NCBI GenBank assembly: GCA_036271015.1
Contig: DATBBL010000247.1
Location: 1-9,793 of the forward strand
DNA length: 9,793 bases
DNA from: DASUAS01 sp036271015
GTDB taxonomy: Bacteria; Actinomycetota; Acidimicrobiia; IMCC26256; DASPTH01
Direction of reading: 5' to 3'
Part shown: positions 1 to 6,657 of the stretch, in pieces
How positions within the stretch are numbered: position 1 is the stretch's first letter
Layout of the letters: each line of letters begins with the position of its first letter
Notes under the pieces: model-generated
What the model saw: the letters and a program-made list of their open reading frames with translations, nothing else
Told to the model about the DNA's origin: nothing
The model's database searches: none
Program-made: the position numbers and the translations under genes

Positions 1-92
1 TCGCACGATCAGAGGGGCGGGCCTTCGGAGCAGTACTTCCACGCCGGTTCGGTGTGCCGGGGGCGCGACCTCTGCCATGCGCAGCGCTCTCG

Positions 93-98
93 TAGCCT
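93..98 (+). promoter_or_regulatory. Possible -10 element for the substrate-binding protein gene
   Basis: TAGCCT fits the actinobacterial TANNNT -10 pattern and lies 25 bases before the ATG at 124, leaving room for a short leader holding the purine-rich ribosome binding site. No convincing -35 hexamer is visible about 17 bases upstream, so this is weak support based on motif and position only. Confidence 0.22.
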
Positions 99-123
99 TT
101 GTGCCCGGCTTCCAGGGGGAGCA

Positions 124-1455
124 ATGCCGAGGTGGCGATGGGTGACCGTGGGGCTGCTTGGGACGCTCGTGGTCGCGGCGACGGCCGCCGCCGCGGGCGC
201 GCAGACCGGTGAGAGGCCCCGGGCGACCGAGGTGGGCATCACCGCCAGGGAGTTCCACATCGCGGTGGTGGCCGACGTCGAGAGCGCGCTCGCTCCGAAC
301 CTGTTCCGGGGATCAGTCGATGGCGTGCTCGGCGTCGCCAAGTACCTCAACGCCAACGGCGGCCTCGCCGGGCGCAAGGTCGTGGTCGACTTCTACGACT
401 CGCAGCTGAACCCCGACCTCACGCGCGACGCGCTGATCAGCGGGTGCCAGAACGACGCCGTGATGGTGGGCACGTCGGCCATCTTCCTTGCGTCCGTCGA
501 CGAAATGCGCAACTGCAGGGACGCTACGGGTGCGGCGATCGGGATCCCCGACATCCCGTTCGTCACCGCAACGGTGCTCCACCAGTGCTCCGACGAGTCG
601 TTCCCCGTCGTGCCGCCGGTGCTGATCTGCTCCACCAAGGACCAGCATCCGCAGACCTACCAGTCTGGCATCGGCCGCGCGTTCTACTTCCAGCAGCAGC
701 ATGGGAAGCATCTCCACGGCATCTATATCTTCACCAATGGGTCGAAGGCGACGCGCGACGACCTGTTCGCCGGCCTCGGCGCGCTGCGGGACGCGGGCAT
801 CAAGTCTGATGGCGACTTCGATCTCGCGGCCAACGCGCCGCAGAGCCAGTTCACCGACGTCGTGCGCACGATGAAGAAGAGGCACTCCAACTATGCACAG
901 TGCACGCTGCCGTACACGTGCATGGTCGCCCTGCGGAAGGAAGCGACGCTACAGGGTCTCACCGGCGTGACGGTGTGGGACTGCACGGTGCAGTGCTACG
1001 ACGCGCAGTTCCTCGCGAGCGGCGGGAGCGCCGTCGAGGGCAACTACGTGAGCGTCCCCTTCCTGCCCTTCTACAACAAAGCGGACCAGCGGGCCGTACC
1101 GATGTTGGCGAACTTCGTGAAGTACACCGGCGCCGGCAAGCTCAACAGCTACGCGGCGTACGCGTGGGCGGCCGGCATCGCGTTGCGTGACGCAGTGAAG
1201 CGTGCGGTCGCCGCGCATGGCGTGAATGGCGTGACCCGCAAGACCATCTTCGAGCAACTCGATCAAATCCACAAGTTCAGCGCGGACGGCTTCTTCGCGC
1301 CGTTCGATCTCGCTGGGCGCCGGATCACGACGTGCGGCGTGATAATGCAGGTGCGCCACGGCGAGTTTGTGCGCGTGGTGCCGACGAAGCCCGGGACGTA
1401 CGCGTGCACGAAGGGCGCGCTCGACCTCCGCAAGCTCGACCTGCTCGGGAGCTGA
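124..1455 (+). CDS. Exported ABC-transporter-type substrate-binding protein (branched-chain amino acid receptor fold)
   Basis: Codes for 443 residues. The ATG at 124 is chosen because AGGGGG (114-119) sits just upstream and a signal peptide follows at once: basic start (PRWRW), hydrophobic residues 7-24, likely cleavage near AGAQ. An in-frame start at 52 would only add a Cys/Arg-rich leader. The mature part resembles type I periplasmic binding proteins (Peripla_BP_6, LivJ-like): a strand near 44-50 (FHIAVVA), then a helix with GVLGVAKYLNANGG (68-80), 'LAGRKVVVDFYDSQ' as the family's 'GRKVELVVYDDQ' segment, and a second lobe with HGIYIFTNG near 198-206. Such proteins bind amino acids or other small solutes for uptake or sensing; the ligand cannot be read here. 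Oddities: ten cysteines (108, 131, 155, 169, 260, 266, 287, 291, 404, 428), no lipobox, and no permease or ATPase gene nearby. Fold confident, ligand unknown. Confidence 0.88.
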   Translation: MPRWRWVTVGLLGTLVVAATAAAAGAQTGERPRATEVGITAREFHIAVVADVESALAPNLFRGSVDGVLGVAKYLNANGGLAGRKVVVDFYDSQLNPDLTRDALISGCQNDAVMVGTSAIFLASVDEMRNCRDATGAAIGIPDIPFVTATVLHQCSDESFPVVPPVLICSTKDQHPQTYQSGIGRAFYFQQQHGKHLHGIYIFTNGSKATRDDLFAGLGALRDAGIKSDGDFDLAANAPQSQFTDVVRTMKKRHSNYAQCTLPYTCMVALRKEATLQGLTGVTVWDCTVQCYDAQFLASGGSAVEGNYVSVPFLPFYNKADQRAVPMLANFVKYTGAGKLNSYAAYAWAAGIALRDAVKRAVAAHGVNGVTRKTIFEQLDQIHKFSADGFFAPFDLAGRRITTCGVIMQVRHGEFVRVVPTKPGTYACTKGALDLRKLDLLGS

Positions 1456-1461
1456 GCCGGG

Positions 1462-1484
1462 GAGCGAACTAGAGGAGATCGCTC
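1462..1484. other. Small inverted repeat downstream of the substrate-binding protein gene
   Basis: GAGCGA at 1462-1467 is repeated inverted as TCGCTC at 1479-1484 with an 11-base loop, starting 7 bases after the TGA at 1453-1455. It could be a weak transcription terminator, but no T-run follows. The rest of 1456-1628, between two convergent genes, holds no recognisable gene; the short open frames there show no domain-like features. Confidence 0.25.
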
Positions 1485-1628
1485 TGGCGGCGCTAGAACA
1501 CCAATCGTGGTCCTGGCTGACGAGAATACTGAGCGTAGGTGCATGGCGATGAGTCTTGCGCGACTCCGCCGCCGGGCGCACGAACGCAGATCACCCTGAA
1601 GGAGGATCGGGCGCGGCCAGCGGGGCAG

Positions 1629-1940
1629 TTATGGGCGCTCGTTGCCGCGCGTACGCCACAGGACGAGAAGGCCGAACGCTTGCACTACAGCGAGCAGTGT
1701 CCAAAGGACCGCTTCCGCTAAGCGTGCCCACGTCGGCCAGTCGCCAGGTCCGAAGCTGATCACGCCACCGATGCAGGTGATGAAGAAGGCCGTGAGCGAG
1801 ATGGGCACCATCACAACGAACAGGACCAAGTAGAAGACTTCACTCGTCTCTTGCGGGACGAAGGCGAGCACCGACAGGACGAGACACAGCACGACGTAGA
1901 GCGCGGCGAGGTGCGCTGCTCGGGAGCCGTGAGTCAGCAT
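1629..1940 (-). CDS. Small three-helix membrane protein, unknown function
   Basis: 103 residues from an ATG whose A is at 1940 to a TAA. Three hydrophobic segments are visible: about 10-28, 36-62 and 73-95, followed by a basic end (WRTRGNERP), so a small inner-membrane protein is likely. The start lies 3 bases after the TGA of the upstream small membrane gene, with no clear ribosome binding site of its own, which points to translational coupling. The general layout (short, 'P(I/T)SL' in the middle helix, final Arg-rich tail) is reminiscent of small actinobacterial membrane proteins such as the SCO4225-type family, but this is only an impression. No catalytic motif is visible. The hydrophobic pattern makes a shadow frame unlikely. 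Confidence 0.6.
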   Translation of the reverse strand: MLTHGSRAAHLAALYVVLCLVLSVLAFVPQETSEVFYLVLFVVMVPISLTAFFITCIGGVISFGPGDWPTWARLAEAVLWTLLAVVQAFGLLVLWRTRGNERP

Positions 1941-1943
1941 CCG

Positions 1944-2228
1944 TCAGCCGATCCGACCGTTGGCGATGCCAACGCCCTCGGCATCGAAGGCGAAGATGGC
2001 TAGCGCGAGGCCACCGACCGCGACCACGCGGGCCTGCGAGCGGTAACTCTCGAAGGTGAAGCGTGTCACCCGCCTCGCCCACCAGCTCCGCGCGCATGAC
2101 TCCGCGTAGCGGTCAAGCCATCCTCGCCAATTCGTGAGGAACACGACACACATCGCAGACCACGGGACGAGGAAGGCGATCAGGAAGACCGCCTCGGCAG
2201 GAGTCTGCACGGTTTCGGTGGGGAGCAC
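1944..2228 (-). CDS. Small two-helix membrane protein, unknown function
   Basis: 94 residues if started at the GTG at 2228-2226; the frame stays open to an ATG at 2405, which would give 153 residues. I prefer the GTG because a weak GGGA lies about 10 bases upstream and because the extra 59 residues are Cys/Arg/Trp-rich with no membrane or domain character. From the GTG, hydrophobic segments run at about 11-31 and 66-83, separated by a loop rich in Arg, Trp and Tyr (32-65). The TGA is 3 bases before the next small membrane gene, so the two probably form a pair made together. No family recognised. Start uncertain; existence moderately supported by the membrane pattern and the tight pairing. Confidence 0.45.
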   Translation of the reverse strand: MLPTETVQTPAEAVFLIAFLVPWSAMCVVFLTNWRGWLDRYAESCARSWWARRVTRFTFESYRSQARVVAVGGLALAIFAFDAEGVGIANGRIG

Positions 2229-2471
2229 GCTCAGCCGTCCCGAGTTTCTACGAGCATCGAAACACCATCGGCGTTGGGGGCACTCGCCCTGACCACGCAC
2301 ATCGCCCGCTCCCGCGCAGATACGCGGCCAGGCTTCGACCAGGGCTGTTTCCCGTGCGAGCGGCAGATCTGGCGCCGCGTTGATGGCAGTCACTGCTCGC
2401 ATCACGACGGCCGGCTTCGACTCTGCCCTCCTATGCCGTGCCGCGCTCAGGTCCTTGAACCCGAAGTTGTC
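2229..2471. other. Intergenic stretch between deacetylase and small membrane genes
   Basis: 243 bases separating two genes on the minus strand. It should hold the end of the deacetylase transcript and the promoter of the small membrane pair. A short inverted repeat is visible: GTTTC (2244-2248) and GAAAC (2259-2263) with a 10-base spacer, 16 bases before the chosen GTG; it could be an operator or a leader hairpin. I see no clear terminator with a T-run and no recognisable gene, apart from the open extension of the downstream frame to 2405. Confidence 0.3.
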
Positions 2472-3203
2472 TCAGGCGGCGCGGCCTCCGATGCCATGCG
2501 CGCCAAGGGTGCCGACCACCAACGCGCGCGCGTCGAACTCGTCGGCGAGGCGGGGCAACGCGTCGAGCGTCGAGTGCCACGACCCGGGGTACGAGGTGCA
2601 GTCGGAGTCGTGGAGCAGCACGGTGCCACCGTCGACGTAGCGGCGGGTGACGTCGGCGACGATCGAAGCGGGCGTGGCCTCGCGCCGCCAGTCGCGACCC
2701 CAGGTGGTCCAGAGCACGGTCGTCATCCCGAGCCGGCGCGCCGCCCGCAACGATCCGTACGACGAGATGCCGAACGGAGGGCGGAACCAGCGGGGTTCGA
2801 CTCCGGTCGCGCCCGTGATGGTCTCGTGTGCGCGCGCGATGTCGTCGGCCGCGTGGCGCGGCGTGCGCCGGAGCATGTTCCCGTGAACATCGCCGTGCAC
2901 CCCGATCTCGTGCCCGGCGTCGGCGACGGCACGAGCCAGCCCCGGATCGCGACGCGTCATCTCACCGAGCATGAAGAACGTCGCGTGCCATCCGAGATCG
3001 GCGAGGGTGTCGAGGAAACGCGGGGTCGACGCCGCGTCGGGCCCGTCGTCGAAGGTGAGCGCGACATGACCGCGCCGTCCCACCCCCACCAGCGCGGGCG
3101 TGAAGCGCACGCCGATCGGGGAGACGCCTCCCAGCGCCGGCGCGGTGTGCAGGACCGCCAGCGCGCCCGCTCCCGCCAGTCCGGCCGCCCCGACGTACTT
3201 CAA
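2472..3203 (-). CDS. Polysaccharide deacetylase (NodB/CE4 family), membrane-attached or exported
   Basis: 243 residues from a TTG start; no better in-frame ATG or GTG is seen and the start is 14 bases after the glycosyltransferase stop. The first 25 residues are hydrophobic (AAGLAGAGALAVL), a weak signal peptide or anchor. The NodB motifs appear in order: TFDDGP 50-55 (catalytic base D52, metal ligand D53); His103-x3-His107 as metal ligands, written HGDVH where the family usually has H(S/T)xxH; RPPFG 141-145; D171-W172; LLHDS 196-200 with the general acid H198. All catalytic residues are therefore present. CE4 enzymes remove N- or O-acetyl groups from cell-surface sugars such as peptidoglycan, chitin-like oligomers or polysaccharides using a divalent metal. 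The true substrate is unknown; co-transcription with the glycosyltransferase suggests the two act on the same envelope glycan or glycolipid. Confidence 0.9.
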   Translation of the reverse strand: MKYVGAAGLAGAGALAVLHTAPALGGVSPIGVRFTPALVGVGRRGHVALTFDDGPDAASTPRFLDTLADLGWHATFFMLGEMTRRDPGLARAVADAGHEIGVHGDVHGNMLRRTPRHAADDIARAHETITGATGVEPRWFRPPFGISSYGSLRAARRLGMTTVLWTTWGRDWRREATPASIVADVTRRYVDGGTVLLHDSDCTSYPGSWHSTLDALPRLADEFDARALVVGTLGAHGIGGRAA

Positions 3204-3217
3204 CGGGCGACCGAGGC

Positions 3218-4984
3218 TCAGCGCAGCTCCCCGAGCGGCGCGGCCCGCAGGCCGGAGCGCACGAACTCCGCCTGGAGGTCGGCGACCGCGACCTCCATGG
3301 CGGTGGGATCGCGGTCGCGACCGTCGAGCACGTAGACCTTGCCCGACTCGATCCGCGTCGGCAGGCTCTCCGGGCGGACGGTGTGGTTCGCCTGTACCAG
3401 CTTCTGCTTCTGGCGGTGCGAGTAGTACTGGTCGAACGCATCGAGGCGGCGACCGGGGCAGAACTCGTGCGCCGGCCGGCCCGCCTCCTGGGCGATCAGC
3501 TTGCCGGCCTTCGACACGTCGTTGTGGGCGCGGGTCCAGCGCAGGAACGAGCCCTTCCCCCAGCCGCCGTTGGCGATGTCGACGCCCTGGTCGGCGAGCG
3601 TCTCCAGCTCGACCGAGCGGTGCGTGGCGGCGCGGGCGTCGACGACCACCGACACGCCGAGGCTGTGGATCTCGTCGAGCAGCACACCGTCGGCGAGCTG
3701 GGTGTGATCGAGGCGGATGCCGACGTACGCCGTACGCGGCACGTTCTTCGGCGGCTTGGCGACACCGACGCCGATGGCCGACACCGCCTGTGCGCCGAGC
3801 GTCAACCCGGCGTACAGCACGAGCACGCTGACCGCCGCGATCATCGCGGTGCGCCGTCCACGCGGCGCCCGCAACGCCACGACCCGGCCCTTGCGGTCGA
3901 CCAGGTGCTCCGTCTGCGCGAGCTCCTCGACGTCGTCGGCCGGATCAGCAACGAACAGGAGACGCGCGGTGTCGACGAGGGCGTCGCGCTCCGGGCCCGG
4001 ACGGGTGACCTCGCGCAGGATCTCGTGCAGCTCGTCCTCGTCGCGCGCGTAGCAGTTGACCCCGGCGCGGGCCATCATCTCCGCGTTGTCCTTGCCGTGC
4101 CCCGCGATCGGCTTGAAGGTGATCACCGGCAACCCGACCGCGAAGGCCTCCATGCAGGTGAGCCCGCCGGCGTTCTCGACCAGGGCGTCGGACGCGGACA
4201 TGAGCGCCGGCATCTGGTCGGTCCACCCGATCACGGTGCCGAAGCCCCGCATCTCGAGCTCGGCCCGGAGGTTGTCGTCGCGCCCGCACACGGTGATGGG
4301 GTGGAACTCGCCGCTGCCGCCGATGGCCTCGACGGTGGCGACGACGTCGCCCACGCCCCACGAGCCGGCGACGACGAGCACGGCGCGGTCGTCGGGCGAG
4401 AGGCCGAGGTTGCTGCGCACGGCCTCGCGGTCGTACTCCGCCTCCCGGAAGCGCTCGCTCACCAGCGGCCCGCGGGCCCGGGCGTCCTTGCCGCCGCGCG
4501 ACTCGGCTGCGGCGGCGGAGATCTCGCTCACCGCCAGGTGGCGGTCGATCCCACGGTGCACCCACAACGAGTGGACGGCGAAGTCGGTGAGGAAGGTGAG
4601 CACCGGGACGCGGAGCTGCTTCTTGCGCCGCATCCGCCCGAGGACCAACGAGGCGAGCGGATAGACGGAAACGACTGCATCGGGACGGAAGTCCTTGATC
4701 GCCCGTTTGAGCTTGCGCCGGGTGAGGCAGGTGTCGAGCATCACCGCGGGCGCACGCAGCAGCGGCGCCATCTTGTAGCTGAGCTCGTAGCTCCAGGGCG
4801 CCATGCGCAGCTGCACCTGGTAGAACCAGCGCAGCACCGGTCCGATGTGGAACGCGACCGCGTCGAGGAAGTCGATGACCTCGACCCGGTGCCCCGACGC
4901 CTCGAGTCGCCGGCGGAGCTCCTTGGCCGCGCCATCATGGCCCGCGCCCATCGACGCGGACACGATGAGGATGCTCCGGCGCAC
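3218..4984 (-). CDS. MGDG-synthase-type glycosyltransferase fused through a membrane helix to a degenerate NodB-like domain
   Basis: 588 residues from a GTG start. Residues 1-360 resemble the GT28 MGDG synthase/UgtP family: N-terminal 'ILIVSASMGAGHDGAA' (5-20, family 'SAS.GAGH..AA'), a first Rossmann lobe to about 175, a nucleotide-sugar-binding lobe with VVAGSWGVGD (204-213), TVCGRDDNL (231-239), GWTDQMPALMSASD (253-266) and NAGGLTCMEAFAVGLPV (271-287). This family transfers sugar to diacylglycerol-like lipids at the cytoplasmic membrane face. A basic stretch (367-378) and one hydrophobic helix (about 379-405) follow. Residues 418-588 then resemble the NodB fold of the next gene in layout, but the metal ligands are lost (D53 to H427, both His to G473 and K477) and H198 to L553. 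The C-terminal part is thus probably an outer-face, non-catalytic domain. Start fits the family N-terminus. Acceptor unknown. Confidence 0.88.
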   Translation of the reverse strand: MRRSILIVSASMGAGHDGAAKELRRRLEASGHRVEVIDFLDAVAFHIGPVLRWFYQVQLRMAPWSYELSYKMAPLLRAPAVMLDTCLTRRKLKRAIKDFRPDAVVSVYPLASLVLGRMRRKKQLRVPVLTFLTDFAVHSLWVHRGIDRHLAVSEISAAAAESRGGKDARARGPLVSERFREAEYDREAVRSNLGLSPDDRAVLVVAGSWGVGDVVATVEAIGGSGEFHPITVCGRDDNLRAELEMRGFGTVIGWTDQMPALMSASDALVENAGGLTCMEAFAVGLPVITFKPIAGHGKDNAEMMARAGVNCYARDEDELHEILREVTRPGPERDALVDTARLLFVADPADDVEELAQTEHLVDRKGRVVALRAPRGRRTAMIAAVSVLVLYAGLTLGAQAVSAIGVGVAKPPKNVPRTAYVGIRLDHTQLADGVLLDEIHSLGVSVVVDARAATHRSVELETLADQGVDIANGGWGKGSFLRWTRAHNDVSKAGKLIAQEAGRPAHEFCPGRRLDAFDQYYSHRQKQKLVQANHTVRPESLPTRIESGKVYVLDGRDRDPTAMEVAVADLQAEFVRSGLRAAPLGELR

Positions 4985-4990
4985 GGAGGG

Positions 4991-4996
4991 AGACTA
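4991..4996 (-). promoter_or_regulatory. -10 element giving a probable leaderless glycosyltransferase transcript
   Basis: On the minus strand TAGTCT (TANNNT) ends 7 bases before the G of the GTG start at 4984, exactly where a -10 hexamer would sit if transcription began on the start codon. No Shine-Dalgarno sequence precedes this GTG (the bases are CTCCCTCC). Leaderless genes are common in actinobacteria, so a leaderless promoter is the simplest reading. No -35 is claimed. Confidence 0.45.
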
Positions 4997-5009
4997 CCGT
5001 GCACCGGGC

Positions 5010-5924
5010 ATGGCGGCCGTGTTCCTGGCGCTCGGAGCGGCCCTCGCCTACGCCGCGGCGTCGGTCCTGCAGCAGCGCGAGGCGCAGCGCGACACGGGCC
5101 CCGACGGGCCCGGACCCGTCGGCGGCGGCGTCCGTCTGGTGCTGCGCCTGGCCCGGAGGCCGGTGTGGCTGGCCGGTCTGGCCGCTGACGGGCTCGGCTA
5201 CGGGCTGCAGGCCCTGGCGCTCGGGGTCGGTGAGCTCCTCGTGGTCCAGCCGGTCATCACCAGCGGCATCCTCTTCGCCCTCCCCCTCAGCGCATGGTGG
5301 GCGGGGCGGCGGCTCGGTCGCACCGAGTTCGCGTGGGCGTGCGTCCTCGCCATCGGCCTCACGGTGTTCCTCCTCCTGGCCGGCACCGACGGCGGGCGCG
5401 ACTTCGCCTCCACCCGCGCCTGGATGACATGCGGCGCGATCGCCACGCCGGTGCTGATCGCCTGCATCGTTGTCGCCTCCCGGTCGGTGGGCACGCGGCG
5501 CGCGGTGCTGTTCGCGTTCACGGCCGGCTCCCTGTTCGGCCTGACGGCCGCGCTCACGAAGTCGACGGTCGTGCTGCTCGACCACCACGGCTTCGGGGCA
5601 TTGGAGCACTGGGAGCCGTACGCGCTCGTCGTGCTCGGGGCATCGGGGTTCGTCGTGAACCAGCGCGCGTTCCAGGCCGGCTCGCTCACCGCGTCCCTGC
5701 CGACGTTGACCATCGTCGAGCCCGTCGTCGCCGCCATCGTCGGCGTCACCATGCTGCACGAGACGGTGCCGACCGATGGTGTCGTCGAGTGGTTGGTGGT
5801 GGCGCTCTCGGTCGTCGCCATGGTCGTGGCGACGGTGGTGCTCTCCCGGTCTGCGGCCCGGTACGACGTCATCCACGAGCACGAGCTGGCCGATGTCCTG
5901 ACCCGCGCCGACCGGGGAAATTGA
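5010..5924 (+). CDS. DMT/EamA-like multi-pass transporter
   Basis: 304 residues with about nine hydrophobic helices: roughly 2-20, 52-69, 75-97, 107-125, 136-157, 166-189, 203-221, 231-249 and 260-279. The pattern 'RPVWLAGLAADGLGYGLQALALGVGELL..QPV' (50-82) is typical of actinobacterial DMT-superfamily proteins related to EamA and NIPA transporters, and the second half echoes it (SLTASLPTLTIVEPVVAAIVG, 225-245), as expected of this internally duplicated fold. It would move a small metabolite or ion across the membrane; no substrate can be assigned. The ATG at 5010 puts helix 1 at the N-terminus as in the family. In-frame ATGs at 4965 and 4971 would overlap the divergent gene and add a charged leader. 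GGAGGG (4985-4990) is 19 bases upstream, rather far. It diverges from the glycosyltransferase with a 25-base gap and ends 25 bases before the convergent anti-sigma gene. Confidence 0.88.
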   Translation: MAAVFLALGAALAYAAASVLQQREAQRDTGPDGPGPVGGGVRLVLRLARRPVWLAGLAADGLGYGLQALALGVGELLVVQPVITSGILFALPLSAWWAGRRLGRTEFAWACVLAIGLTVFLLLAGTDGGRDFASTRAWMTCGAIATPVLIACIVVASRSVGTRRAVLFAFTAGSLFGLTAALTKSTVVLLDHHGFGALEHWEPYALVVLGASGFVVNQRAFQAGSLTASLPTLTIVEPVVAAIVGVTMLHETVPTDGVVEWLVVALSVVAMVVATVVLSRSAARYDVIHEHELADVLTRADRGN

Positions 5925-5949
5925 ACGACCGTGTCGCGCTCGCGTGGGC

Positions 5950-6657
5950 TCAGAGCGCGGGCAGCAAAAGGGGCAGGGAGATCGGCGGCAACGACAGCGG
6001 CGGCAACGAGATCGGGGGGACGGTCACGGGCGGCAGCGACAGCGGCGGAACGGTCACGGGCAACGACACCGGGGGCAAGGACACCGGCGGCGACGTGACC
6101 GGCGGCGGGGTGACCGGCGGCAGCGTGGGCGTCGGGACGCCGCCGAGGCCACCGAGACCGGGCAACGTCGTGGTGGTGGGCGTGCCCGGTGTGGTGCCTG
6201 AGCTCGACCCCGACGCGCCGGAACCCGACGAGCCCTCGTGGCCACCGGAGCTCGAGCCCGCACCGCCCGGCGTCGAGCCGTTGGGCGCTCCGCCCGCGGG
6301 GCCGTGGCCACCGGTGCCGCCGTCGGCCGGACCCGCGCCGGAACCGCCGTCGGGGTTGGGCAGGTCGATCCCGAGGTGCGACGCCACCGAGGCCACGCCC
6401 CGCTGCAGCGGATCGGGCAGGGCACCCGCTGCGGCCAGACCGCTCATCGCGACGAAGCTGGCGACGAGCGCCGCCACGAGATAGCGCAGGCGGAGTCGGG
6501 GACGGCGGACCAGGGGGACGACGACCGTACGGCGGTCGTCGTCGGCGGTCCCGATCCATCCCGCGTCCATGCGTGCGGCGAGCGCCGCGCTCGGGGCGGG
6601 CGCCGGGACGGCCGCGTACCGTTCGACGAGGAGCTGGAGCACCTGGGCGTCGTTCAT
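5950..6657 (-). CDS. Single-pass membrane protein, putative anti-sigma factor, with Gly/Ser- and Pro-rich tail
   Basis: 235 residues, ATG at 6657 overlapping the sigma factor stop as ATGA; AGGAGG (6665-6670) lies 7 bases upstream. The short N-terminal cytoplasmic part (1-57) has a helix-like 'DAQVLQLLVERYAAV' and ends in a basic stretch (RRPRLRLR, 51-58). A membrane helix spans about 59-80, followed by 'ALPDPLQRGVASVASHLGIDLPNP' in two halves (79-90, 91-102), a segment seen after the membrane helix in other actinobacterial proteins paired with sigma factors. Then come a Gly/Ser linker (104-155), TTP-rich residues and a Pro/Leu/Val/Ser tail (176-235). Position and topology suggest it holds the ECF sigma factor at the membrane and reads an external signal. 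There is no HxxxCxxC zinc-binding anti-sigma motif, so the role is inferred from context. An in-frame ATG-like start at 6840 lies inside the sigma gene and is rejected. Confidence 0.75.
   Translation of the reverse strand: MNDAQVLQLLVERYAAVPAPAPSAALAARMDAGWIGTADDDRRTVVVPLVRRPRLRLRYLVAALVASFVAMSGLAAAGALPDPLQRGVASVASHLGIDLPNPDGGSGAGPADGGTGGHGPAGGAPNGSTPGGAGSSSGGHEGSSGSGASGSSSGTTPGTPTTTTLPGLGGLGGVPTPTLPPVTPPPVTSPPVSLPPVSLPVTVPPLSLPPVTVPPISLPPLSLPPISLPLLLPAL
5953..6132 (-). repeat. Pro/Leu/Val/Ser low-complexity repeats coding the tail of the anti-sigma-like protein
   Basis: Residues 176-235 are built from short units such as PPVSLPPVSLP, VTVPPLSLPP and VTVPPISLPP, with a 10-residue (30-base) period in part: on the plus strand CGGTCACGGG recurs at 6021-6030 and 6051-6060. 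Such tails usually adopt extended polyproline-like structure and can span the cell wall. Strand slippage could change the length between strains. Confidence 0.7.

Noticed and set aside
410..588. Reading the degenerate NodB region as a frameshifted or broken second deacetylase gene
   Set aside because: Coordinates here are residues of the protein encoded at 3218-4984. The frame is uninterrupted, the domain is full length, and many non-catalytic positions look maintained, so a non-catalytic domain fits better than decay.
2447..2470. A tRNA T-loop-like GGTTCAA on the minus strand after the deacetylase
   Set aside because: The flanking bases do not form the five-pair T stem, and no anticodon or acceptor stem lies around it.
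2274..3335. A 353-codon plus-strand frame over the deacetylase
   Set aside because: It covers a gene with all NodB motifs intact on the other strand; its own product is low-complexity Arg/Gly/Ala with no recognisable fold.
3383..5188. A 601-codon open frame on the plus strand opposite the glycosyltransferase
   Set aside because: It is the mirror of a well-supported minus-strand gene. Its product is rich in Arg, Gly, Val and His in the irregular way typical of antisense frames in GC-rich DNA, with no domain.
4935..5882. A 315-codon minus-strand frame opposite the transporter
   Set aside because: Its product is Asp/Gly/His/Arg-rich with no hydrophobic or domain pattern, whereas the plus strand gives about nine membrane helices.
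5953..6132. G-rich regular repeats that could be a CRISPR or minisatellite
   Set aside because: The repeats are short, uneven, have no unique spacers and stay in frame with a Pro-rich protein tail, so they are coding low-complexity sequence.
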